Below the pieces are notes generated by a model. That model ran no database searches, was not told where the DNA came from, and worked only from the letters and a program-made list of their open reading frames with translations. Made by a program: the position numbers and the translations under genes. This document shows, in pieces, positions 54,080 to 61,755 of a DNA stretch of 64,000 bases. Source of the stretch: Acidobacteriaceae bacterium (GTDB lineage Bacteria > Acidobacteriota > Terriglobia > Terriglobales > Acidobacteriaceae). How positions within the stretch are numbered: position 1 is the first letter of the stretch; each line of letters begins with the position of its first letter. The stretch spans positions 31,399 through 95,398 of the forward strand of contig JANYKL010000145.1 of assembly GCA_025361625.1 (NCBI GenBank), written 5' to 3'.

Positions 54080-54136
54080 TGTTTTTGTCTCCTGAAAAAT
54101 ACAGTGCCGGTTGTAGGCAAAGCCAGCCGCGCACAA

Positions 54137-54182
54137 CTACGGCTACGGTCCATTGCGAGTGAGCAATGAACCCGTAGCGTAG
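54137..54182. promoter_or_regulatory. Long imperfect palindrome upstream of the porin-like gene
   Basis: The core CATTGC (54151-54156) and GCAATG (54163-54168) is flanked by CTACG/CGTAG and CTACGG/CCGTAG arms, giving about 20 paired bases with small bulges. It lies 58 nt upstream of the porin-like ATG and 100 nt after the TPR gene stop. No T-run, so operator or RNA structure is more likely than a classical terminator. Confidence 0.5.
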
Positions 54183-54282
54183 TCGATGATTTGTTAATAA
54201 CGGGTTACGATTCGTTGAAAATCATGTGAATCGTGAACTATCGGGAAGGCGCGAGAATTATGCGGAGAGTTACTAAATCGAG

Positions 54283-55971
54283 CTACACCAAATCTTCGCC
54301 TTTCAACTCGGCCGCTCCTGTTTTCCACGCTTTGAGAAATTCCTGTTCGACAAACCACGCGTCGGAGTCTTTGCCTTGGGCTTCCAAGGCCTGATGCAGA
54401 CCAAATAGCGATCTCGGGTTGCGCAGGTTTCTGCCTAAGTCGTCCCGAAAAACCTGTTCTGCCGATTTTGCATCTCCCGCCATAAGCAAGGCTCCCCCGA
54501 GCGATTCACGTACTGGGAAAAACCAATCTTGCGGCTCGTCATACTTTAGTCCGTCCTGCACCGCTACCCCTTCGCGCAACATCGCTACGGCAGAGGCCGT
54601 ATCCTTTTTCGCCAATGCTATTTGCCCGCCGAGAACATTTTCAGCAATCTTCAAAATGTCTTTCGTCTTGTTGTTGATAGGCATCTGGAATATTTGATCG
54701 GGAGAAGTGGCTCTTTCCGCTTCCGAAACAATTTTGTACTCGGCTTCGGCCCCTGCAATGTTTCCTTTTCCCGCAAGCGCCATGCCCCGGGCGAAGTGCC
54801 AAAAGCCCACCGCCGCCTTCATCGCCGCGTCGGGTTCCTTCATCGCGAGGATCGCGTCCCACTTGTGAAAGCGGACGTTGACAGCCATGGGAATTGTCAT
54901 GAAACCCTCGAGCGGAGGCATTTCTTTGACGGCGGGTCCGACGTGGGCCGCCAACATGTCAGCCGCCTTCCGCGCTTCTTCGTAGTCGCCAACCATGGCC
55001 GAGCACATGGCAATGAAGTGCAAGTTGTGGCTGTAATACATCATGGGATAAATGCCCTGAGCGCCGGATTTTTCGATGTAAGCGCGGTCAACAGCGGCGG
55101 CTTCCTGATTGGTCTTCGCCGCCGCAGCGTAATCGCCAGTCCTGATGTACACATGCGCCGGCATGTGGACGATGTGTCCTGCGGCAGGCGCGATCTTCGC
55201 CAGGCGATTTGCCCCCGCGAGCGCGCGCTCGGGCGAATTTGACGCTTCGACGGTATGGATGTAGTAGTGCAACGCGCCGAGATGATTCGGATCTCGCTTG
55301 ATAACGGATTCAAGCGTCGCAACGATCTCCTCCGTTCCCGCCTCGGGCGTGCCATCGCGCCGCCACAAACCCCATGGGTGCAGATTCATCCCTGATTCCG
55401 CAAACAGCGTGGCGGCATCGAGATGATCCGGATTACCCTTCATTACTTCGCGCATTGCATCGTGATATTCCTCCGCGGCTTTGTGTAAATCTGATTTTGG
55501 ATCGGCAGGGAAACGCTTCGCCATCGCCTGAATGTAGCCACGCTCAGCCTCGTTTGCGCCCTCGCTCAGATCGACAGCCTTCTGAACGGCATCATGCGCT
55601 CGCTTGAAGCGCTCTTCGCTCGCGGGATCGTTATAGTTGGGGCCAATCGCTTCTGCTTCTCCCCAATAAGCCATTGCCAGCTTCGGATCAAGCTCTGCTG
55701 CTCTCTGAAACGAGCGCTGAGCTTCGTCGTGGTTGAACGCGTAGATGAGACGTAGCCCCTGATCGAAAAACTCCTGCGCCTGTTTATTTTTTGTCGAGAC
55801 TGGATGATGTAGATCGCCCAATCCCTGCACCAGGGTCGTGGGCTTTGCTTTTGCCATTTGGTGAGTTTGGGCATCGGTCGTCGGGGCGAGTGTAACCAAT
55901 GCAAAGACAAAAATCAGAAACTGACAGAGAAACAGACAGAGCGAATTAGAGTTAGGCATCTTAGATTTCAT
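54283..55971 (-). CDS. Exported TPR repeat protein
   Basis: A 562-aa protein with a signal peptide (ends near 'APTTDAQ') followed by TPR-like helical pairs through most of its length, for example 'FFDQGLRLIYAFNHDEAQR', 'FQRAAELDPKLAMAYWG' and 'VGDYEEARKAADMLAAHVG'. Conserved His-containing stretches ('HIVHMPAHVYIRTGDY') are typical of a bacterial TPR family seen often with acidobacterial envelope genes. No catalytic motif; likely a periplasmic protein-binding scaffold. AGGAGG lies 8 nt before ATG 55971. Confidence 0.82.
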   Translation of the reverse strand: MKSKMPNSNSLCLFLCQFLIFVFALVTLAPTTDAQTHQMAKAKPTTLVQGLGDLHHPVSTKNKQAQEFFDQGLRLIYAFNHDEAQRSFQRAAELDPKLAMAYWGEAEAIGPNYNDPASEERFKRAHDAVQKAVDLSEGANEAERGYIQAMAKRFPADPKSDLHKAAEEYHDAMREVMKGNPDHLDAATLFAESGMNLHPWGLWRRDGTPEAGTEEIVATLESVIKRDPNHLGALHYYIHTVEASNSPERALAGANRLAKIAPAAGHIVHMPAHVYIRTGDYAAAAKTNQEAAAVDRAYIEKSGAQGIYPMMYYSHNLHFIAMCSAMVGDYEEARKAADMLAAHVGPAVKEMPPLEGFMTIPMAVNVRFHKWDAILAMKEPDAAMKAAVGFWHFARGMALAGKGNIAGAEAEYKIVSEAERATSPDQIFQMPINNKTKDILKIAENVLGGQIALAKKDTASAVAMLREGVAVQDGLKYDEPQDWFFPVRESLGGALLMAGDAKSAEQVFRDDLGRNLRNPRSLFGLHQALEAQGKDSDAWFVEQEFLKAWKTGAAELKGEDLV

Positions 55972-56277
55972 ACAGAATTCCTCCTGAAGCGATACGGCCT
56001 TTGGCAGATCGTTTACATACGCCCGCGTGACCTAGGGCGCATTTGTACAGAACTCGGCCCCAGAAACATTCGTCTTAACCCGTCCCCTGCAGGACAGGCT
56101 CAAAAAATTAGCAATCAATCAGTCAGCGGCAACAGTGTACGGCTGGTTTCATCCCAAATGTTTACGCTTTCAATTTCGCTCAGCAGCACGAAACAGCACA
56201 TTGTGAAACATCGCTTGGGCAAGCAGATTTTATTCCGCGCCATGTTACAGCGAATCAACCGTAAGCAGAAGTAAATT
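55972..56277. other. Intergenic region before the HI0933-family gene
   Basis: This 306-bp divergent region holds the ribosome site of the TPR gene at its left edge. I find no RNA gene, repeat or convincing promoter; short frames crossing it are not gene-like. Confidence 0.4.
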
Positions 56278-57564
56278 TTGCGTGAAGCTCGCGCGCCGCT
56301 GTTAAGCTCATCACCAGTGGATGCGCCGCATAACCCCGAAGCGTTAAAACACACGTGCGATGTGATCGTCCTTGGCGCGGGCGCTGCCGGCCTGATGTGC
56401 GCCATCGAAGCGGGCAAACGCGGTCGTCGCGTGCTCGTCCTCGAACGCGCGGAACGTATAGGCAAAAAGATACTCATCTCCGGCGGAAGTCGTTGTAATT
56501 TCACCAATTTGCATACATCACCCGACAATTTCCTGTCGGCGAATCCTCATTTCTCTAAGTCTGCGTTGGCCCGTTACCAACCGTCCGATTTCATACGTTT
56601 GGTCGAAAAGCACGCCATCGCTTATCACGAAAAAAAACTAGGCCAATTGTTTTGTGACCGTGCCGCGAGCGACATTACATCGATGTTAGAGGCTGAGTGC
56701 CGCGCTTCGGGCGTCGAAATTCATCTCAACGCAAAAATCAAGTCGGTCAACATGGACGATGAACGTCCCCAAGCTTTCGGGGTAACCACCGATAGCTCTG
56801 TATTTTTTGCCTCCAGGCTAGTCGTCGCCACGGGCGGACTGTCAATCGCGAAGATAGGCGCAACCTCGTTTGGCTATGATCTCGCGCGCCAGTTTGGTTT
56901 GAGTATCGTGGAACCGCGCCCAGCTCTCGTCCCCCTGACCTTCACCGAGCGCGATCGCAAACGCTGGTGCGACCTTGCGGGAGTGTCGACGGAGGTGATC
57001 GCTTCGGCAATCGTACCCTCCGCGAGCGTCGCCCCAGCGGGCCCTGACTCCAGAAAGCAGCATCAATTCCGCGAACAGATGCTCGTAACCCACCGCGGGC
57101 TCAGTGGCCCCGCCGTTTTGCAAATGTCTTCTTATTGGAATGGGAAGGACCCAATCTCGCTCGATCTCGCGCCCGGCCGAAATCTCTTAGCCGAACTGCG
57201 AGGCCGCGGACCTCGAGACCATGGAAGCTGGAAGAGTCTTCTAAAAGAAATATTGCCGAAGAGACTGGCCGACCGCTGGCTTGAGACTCATCCTGCTGCG
57301 GGAAACTCAGACCGTGACTTGGCCGCGGCCGAGCAACGGCTGCATAACTGGCAGATCAGACCAGAAGGAACGGAAGGTTACGGCAAAGCCGAAGTCACCG
57401 CGGGCGGGGTTAATACAGATGAGCTATCAGCCAAGACAATGGAATCGCAGAAGCGTTCTGGACTGTTTTTTATCGGAGAAGTGGTGGACGTAACCGGCCA
57501 ACTCGGCGGCTTCAACTTTCAGTGGGCTTGGGCGTCAGGCTATTGTGCAGGGCAGGTGGTGTAG
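56278..57564 (+). CDS. HI0933/BaiN-family NAD(P)/FAD-dependent oxidoreductase
   Basis: A 428-aa flavoprotein of the HI0933 (YhiN/BaiN) group. The FAD Rossmann motif is 'VIVLGAGAAGLMCAIEAGKR', followed by the family hallmark 'ISGGSRCNFTNLH'. Later landmarks are 'THRGLSGPAVLQMSSYW', 'EVTAGGV' and 'GEVVDVTGQLGGFNFQWAW'. Some relatives reduce bile-acid intermediates, but most have no proven substrate. The frame opens at TTG 56278; GTG 56317 is an alternative. Cytosolic. Confidence 0.88.
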   Translation: MREARAPLLSSSPVDAPHNPEALKHTCDVIVLGAGAAGLMCAIEAGKRGRRVLVLERAERIGKKILISGGSRCNFTNLHTSPDNFLSANPHFSKSALARYQPSDFIRLVEKHAIAYHEKKLGQLFCDRAASDITSMLEAECRASGVEIHLNAKIKSVNMDDERPQAFGVTTDSSVFFASRLVVATGGLSIAKIGATSFGYDLARQFGLSIVEPRPALVPLTFTERDRKRWCDLAGVSTEVIASAIVPSASVAPAGPDSRKQHQFREQMLVTHRGLSGPAVLQMSSYWNGKDPISLDLAPGRNLLAELRGRGPRDHGSWKSLLKEILPKRLADRWLETHPAAGNSDRDLAAAEQRLHNWQIRPEGTEGYGKAEVTAGGVNTDELSAKTMESQKRSGLFFIGEVVDVTGQLGGFNFQWAWASGYCAGQVV

Positions 57565-57600
57565 CGAACCCAGGTGGTGTAGCGAACGAAGAGCCGAGGT

Positions 57601-58158
57601 TCAGAATTCGGCGCCCTCTCTCATGAACGGCATGCGAGTCAGGATCTCAGCCATTTCTTCCAGTCGCTTGACGTCATCGCTAGAAAAATCCGCTCCAGCC
57701 ACTGAAGCATCAAGGCCCTTGCGCGAGACCTGGACCACACCGATCACAGTCCCGTCGGAATGGGAGACTGGAACTGACATAATCTTCTGAATCGGCATCT
57801 GCTCCAGGCTGCGATCTTCGACTTCAGCGCCGAGTTTCACAGCTTCAAACAAGCTGACGTGCTTCACCCGCATGAACGCGTTAGATACAATCGGAGAGCG
57901 AGTTGCGGCCGTGCGCGCGGCGACGGCTGATCCGCTAAGCGGAAGAACACCGGCAGAGCGTAGCTCCGGCGGATAGATAAATCGTAAGCTTCCTTTCTCA
58001 ATCTTCAGCAAAGCCACTTCGCTGCGGCGGACGTTTAGAATCTGAGCCAGTTTCAAACACACCCGGTCAGAACTCGGGGACTCCGGGAGCATGCTCTCCA
58101 AATCGCTGATCGCAGGTTTCGCTGCCTTCACGGCAAATCCTTGTTTAATGTTCGGCAT
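57601..58158 (-). CDS. GAF-domain protein
   Basis: A 185-aa cytosolic protein that is essentially one GAF domain (about 30-170): 'KIMSVPVSHSDGTVIGVVQV' is the typical central strand pair. No output domain is attached, so it may bind a small ligand and act through a partner. ATG 58158 (MPNIKQ) is preferred over the ATG seven codons upstream, though neither has a strong Shine-Dalgarno sequence. It converges on the flavoprotein gene and diverges from the DUF2934 gene. Confidence 0.75.
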   Translation of the reverse strand: MPNIKQGFAVKAAKPAISDLESMLPESPSSDRVCLKLAQILNVRRSEVALLKIEKGSLRFIYPPELRSAGVLPLSGSAVAARTAATRSPIVSNAFMRVKHVSLFEAVKLGAEVEDRSLEQMPIQKIMSVPVSHSDGTVIGVVQVSRKGLDASVAGADFSSDDVKRLEEMAEILTRMPFMREGAEF

Positions 58159-58424
58159 GATTCTTTCGCTCCCGTTCACGTATGAAAGCGATTGTTCACT
58201 ATCCTGCGATTGAGCTGCACTTCTAGCAAGTTACGAGAGTACCTCTGCCCACAAAAACGGCTCACTTCTGGAGCGCTGAGAGAGACTAATCACGAACTTT
58301 TTTTTCTGCTAGGTAGCGAAATTTTGGTCAACTCTTCCACAGCAAATGGCGTTACTATTTTGTTAGCACCCAACAATTTTAGTACCAGCCAACAACAGAT
58401 TTGGGCATTTCTCAAGGAGTAAGT

Positions 58425-58862
58425 ATGGCTCGAAAAACAACAGGCACCGGTCCTTCCCGCTCTAAGAAGATTTCATCCTCGGTTCCTCCTGTGCCGTCGC
58501 AGGGCGGAGCTGAAATGGGCGACATGGTATCCGCGAAAGAGACTCCAAAAGAAGTCCTGGAATCGCGGAGCTCCAAGTCTTCCATTCCGACGTCTTCCAT
58601 TCCGGTTGCCATTAATGAGCATTCGACGAATCACCATTCGATTACACCACCTTCAAGCCCCTTCAGTTCGTCGGTCCAGGGCTCTTTTCCCCAGAAGGAT
58701 CGCTCCGATGTAGAAGTAGAAATCCGTCAGCGCGCCTATGAACTTTATCTGGAGCGACGAGCGAACGGTAACGGTCGAACCGGGGATCAGCATCAGGATT
58801 GGTTAGACGCTGAGCGCGAAGTGCGATCGCGCACCCCGAGCCGCGAACGCAAGTCGGCGTAA
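58425..58862 (+). CDS. DUF2934 domain protein
   Basis: A 145-aa protein with a disordered Ser/Pro/Lys-rich N-terminal half and a C-terminal DUF2934 motif: 'VEIRQRAYELYLERR' then 'DQHQDWLDAEREVRSR'. DUF2934 is short, common in soil bacteria, and of unknown function. AGGAG lies 7 nt before ATG 58425. No signal peptide. Confidence 0.8.
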   Translation: MARKTTGTGPSRSKKISSSVPPVPSQGGAEMGDMVSAKETPKEVLESRSSKSSIPTSSIPVAINEHSTNHHSITPPSSPFSSSVQGSFPQKDRSDVEVEIRQRAYELYLERRANGNGRTGDQHQDWLDAEREVRSRTPSRERKSA

Positions 58863-58906
58863 ACGGCAGGGGTATTTTGGGAAGAATCAGCCAAGGCGCG
58901 GCAACT

Positions 58907-60400
58907 CTACTGCTGCACAGCCTGAATCGCCGATGGCCGTACTTGCTCACGTTGAAGTTCGGAAAAATCCCACGAGCCCCCCAAAGCCTTCACCAGATAG
59001 ACGGCGGTCGTCATCTGCTGGCCTAATAACTGCGTCGCGAGGCGCTCATTCGTGAGCAGGGTCGTCTGCGCGCTAATGACATCGAGATAAGTTGTGACGC
59101 CCCCTGTGTAGCGCTCATTCGCGATATTTAGAGCTCGCCGTGAGTCTTCAACTGCTGCCTGCTGGGTCTTAGTGGCTTGATCAAGCAATGCGAGTCCCGA
59201 TAGGCCGTCTTCGACCTGTTGAAATGCGACAAGAACCGATTCACGATAGTTCGCGACTGATTCGTCGTACGCGGCTCGAGTAAGAGCCAGGTTAGCGCGA
59301 TTGCGGCCCCCGTTGATAACTGGCTGAAGCAGGTCGCTACCGAGCGACCAAAAAAGACTGGGTGCGCTTGCGAGGCTCGCGATATCCCGACTTTGGAGTC
59401 CGCCGCTTCCGCCCAAAGTGATATGGGGATAAAACGCGGTCATAGCGATTCCGACCTGCGCATTCTCGTACGCCATCTGTCGTTCGCTCGCGGCCACGTC
59501 GGGCCGCCGCTCAAGAATCTCCGATGGCACCCCCATGGGAATTGCCGGCAGTTTAACTTCGAGGGGAGCTTCCGGAAAGTTGAAGGTCGAAGCCGGCTTT
59601 CCGAGAAGCACGGCGATGGCATGCTCGTATTGTGCGCGCTGTCGCAGCACCAGTTGCAATTGCGTCGCGGTCGCGTCAAGCACCGCCGCTTGCTGTGCAA
59701 CCTCCAGCCCGTTGGCCACTCCGCCTTCGTGACGCCGGTTCACCAGGTCCATGCCTTTTTGCTGGATCTCTACCGACTGCCTTACGACGCGGGCCTCGCG
59801 GTCGAGTTCGCGCAAGCTGTAGTAATCAGCTGCCAACTCTGCCGTCAGTACGAGCCGTGAGTTTTCCAATTCAGCAGCGGTTGCCTGAAGCGAAACGTTG
59901 GCGGCTTGTAGAGTCTTGCGCACGCGTCCGAATACATCGAGCTCGTAGTTCACCGAAAACGGAATGGAGTAAACATTCTGCGTCACCGGCGATGCAGCAA
60001 CCGAACTGCCTGACAGCGGTCGATCGCCTGACAGACGCTGCCGTTGCGCGCTCGGGTCTGTGCTTACGCTTGGAAACAACGCAGCCGAAGCTATGCGAGC
60101 TTGTGATCGCGCTTCAGACAAGCGGTCACGCGCAGCCGTCAACGACTGGTTGGCATCGATCAACTGTTGCTCAAGCTGGTCGAGTATCGGGTCGTGGAAA
60201 ACTTCCCACCATGTGCCTTTGGGGATTGAATCCTTAGGGGTGGCTGTTTGCCACGGACCTTCACCCTTCCAGGTATTTGGAACTTCTGCGGATGGGCGTT
60301 TGTAAGCGGGGCCCACAGTGCAGCCCAGGGTAGCGGACAGAATTCCTACAAGCAGCAAGCCAGACAAATTAAACTTTTTTGAACTGCCGAGAGACCTCAC
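58907..60400 (-). CDS. RND efflux outer-membrane factor (NodT/OprM-like lipoprotein)
   Basis: A 497-aa outer-membrane channel of the TolC/OprM class. The lipobox is 'SATLGCTVGPAYKRP', placing a lipid anchor on the mature N-terminus. Long helices ('SRLVLTAELAADYYSLREL', 'ERRPDVAASERQMAYENAQV') and the NodT-type 'YTGGVTTYLDVISAQTTLL' are present. It exports substrates handed over by the adaptor and permease. Its start overlaps the adaptor stop by 4 bp. Third gene of the operon. Confidence 0.94.
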   Translation of the reverse strand: MRSLGSSKKFNLSGLLLVGILSATLGCTVGPAYKRPSAEVPNTWKGEGPWQTATPKDSIPKGTWWEVFHDPILDQLEQQLIDANQSLTAARDRLSEARSQARIASAALFPSVSTDPSAQRQRLSGDRPLSGSSVAASPVTQNVYSIPFSVNYELDVFGRVRKTLQAANVSLQATAAELENSRLVLTAELAADYYSLRELDREARVVRQSVEIQQKGMDLVNRRHEGGVANGLEVAQQAAVLDATATQLQLVLRQRAQYEHAIAVLLGKPASTFNFPEAPLEVKLPAIPMGVPSEILERRPDVAASERQMAYENAQVGIAMTAFYPHITLGGSGGLQSRDIASLASAPSLFWSLGSDLLQPVINGGRNRANLALTRAAYDESVANYRESVLVAFQQVEDGLSGLALLDQATKTQQAAVEDSRRALNIANERYTGGVTTYLDVISAQTTLLTNERLATQLLGQQMTTAVYLVKALGGSWDFSELQREQVRPSAIQAVQQ

Positions 60401-61689
60401 GAATGCGAAGCTCCTTGCGCGGGCTTGGCTATGTTCACTTTCTGGCCCGACTCAAGCGAGTCCGACGGATTGATGACAATCTGATCGTGAACATCGAGAC
60501 CACCTAGAATTTCCAGCGTTGCTCCGAAATCTTGCCCGATGGTGATCGACCGTAATTGAATCCTGCTGTCTTTATCTACAACGGCAACCTGCGCACCTTC
60601 AGACCTAAAAAGCATAGCGTTCACGGGAATCGTTATGCGCGGAACCTGGGTGCCGGTCGCGAAGTGCACCTGTCCGAATGACCCAGGAAGAAGCTTGCCG
60701 TCTTTGTTGGGGACATCGACTTCCGTATTCAATGTGCGCGTTGCCGGGTCGATGGCATCGGCAGTGCGGGCAATAGTTCCGGTGAACTTCTGCCGCGGAA
60801 ATTCCTGCAAGGTAATATCCGCCTTGTTCCCTACCTTCATCGCGGGCGCATATGCCTGCGGGACGCTGACAAATACTCGCAGAGGATCGACGCGGGCAAG
60901 ATCGAATAGCTCTTTTCCGGCAACGCCGGCGCCCGAATTGATGAGCGCGCCCGGATCAACATTGCGCCGCGTGATCACTCCAGAAAAAGGCGCATAAACA
61001 TTTTTGAACGATTCGAGTTGTTCCAGACGGCGAACGTTCGCGTCCGCCGCGGCGAGATTCGCTTGTGCCTGCTGGTAGTTACTCGCTTGCTGGTCAGCCT
61101 CTTGCTGGGATACCGAATCCGATTTACGCAAATTCGCCCAGCGATCGGCAGAAATTTTGGCTAGTCCCAGCGCTGATTTGACTTGATCGCGAGCGGCTTG
61201 AGTCTGCGAAAGTTCTTGATCGACTTCCGGAGCGTCGATTACCGCCAGCAATTCGCCTTTCTGGACCTTGCTTCCAATGTCTTTGTTCCACCGCAGTAAG
61301 TAGCCATTTGTTCGCGCGAAAATCGGTGACTCTTCAAAGGCCTGAAGGTTTCCGGGTAGCGTTAACTCGTCAGTGGAAGCCTCAGATTTCGGCTTCACCA
61401 CCGCCACGGTCGGCACTGCATCCGCGGTCGTCTCTTTGGCTAAGGCATTCGACTCGCTCTTGCGCTGCACCAAAGTAAAAACTCCAGCCAGAATGAGTAC
61501 CAGAAGTGCCGCACCGATTAGCATCTTGGTGAACCTGGTTGAAGCGGGCTGACTGTTAGAAGGGCCAGTGTACGGAGACGTGTTCGGCTTATCTCCAGAT
61601 TTCGAACGCTCTGGTTGATGTGGTTGGTTCCGCTGCGCGTCGTTCTCCCGATTCACCTCTGCATTCACCGGCATATCATCCATCTCCAA
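60397..61689 (-). CDS. RND efflux periplasmic adaptor (membrane fusion protein)
   Basis: A 430-aa membrane fusion protein with one N-terminal membrane anchor ('MLIGAALLVLILAGVFTLV'), a lipoyl-like/hairpin region ('GYLLRWNKDIGSKVQKGELL', then a long coiled coil) and a beta-barrel domain ('PFSGVITRRNVDPGALI', 'ADITLQEFPRQKFTGTI'). It connects the inner-membrane RND pump to the outer-membrane channel. Unusually, the first 45 residues are a charged, Asn/Pro-rich cytosolic tail. The permease gene is upstream and the outer-membrane factor overlaps its stop by 4 bp. Confidence 0.94.
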   Translation of the reverse strand: MEMDDMPVNAEVNRENDAQRNQPHQPERSKSGDKPNTSPYTGPSNSQPASTRFTKMLIGAALLVLILAGVFTLVQRKSESNALAKETTADAVPTVAVVKPKSEASTDELTLPGNLQAFEESPIFARTNGYLLRWNKDIGSKVQKGELLAVIDAPEVDQELSQTQAARDQVKSALGLAKISADRWANLRKSDSVSQQEADQQASNYQQAQANLAAADANVRRLEQLESFKNVYAPFSGVITRRNVDPGALINSGAGVAGKELFDLARVDPLRVFVSVPQAYAPAMKVGNKADITLQEFPRQKFTGTIARTADAIDPATRTLNTEVDVPNKDGKLLPGSFGQVHFATGTQVPRITIPVNAMLFRSEGAQVAVVDKDSRIQLRSITIGQDFGATLEILGGLDVHDQIVINPSDSLESGQKVNIAKPAQGASHS

Positions 61690-61755
61690 CTCATACTCTT
61701 AACCGTCAAAACTGTGGCTGCATTTTATTTCGATCTCGTTCAGCAACCCAAGATT

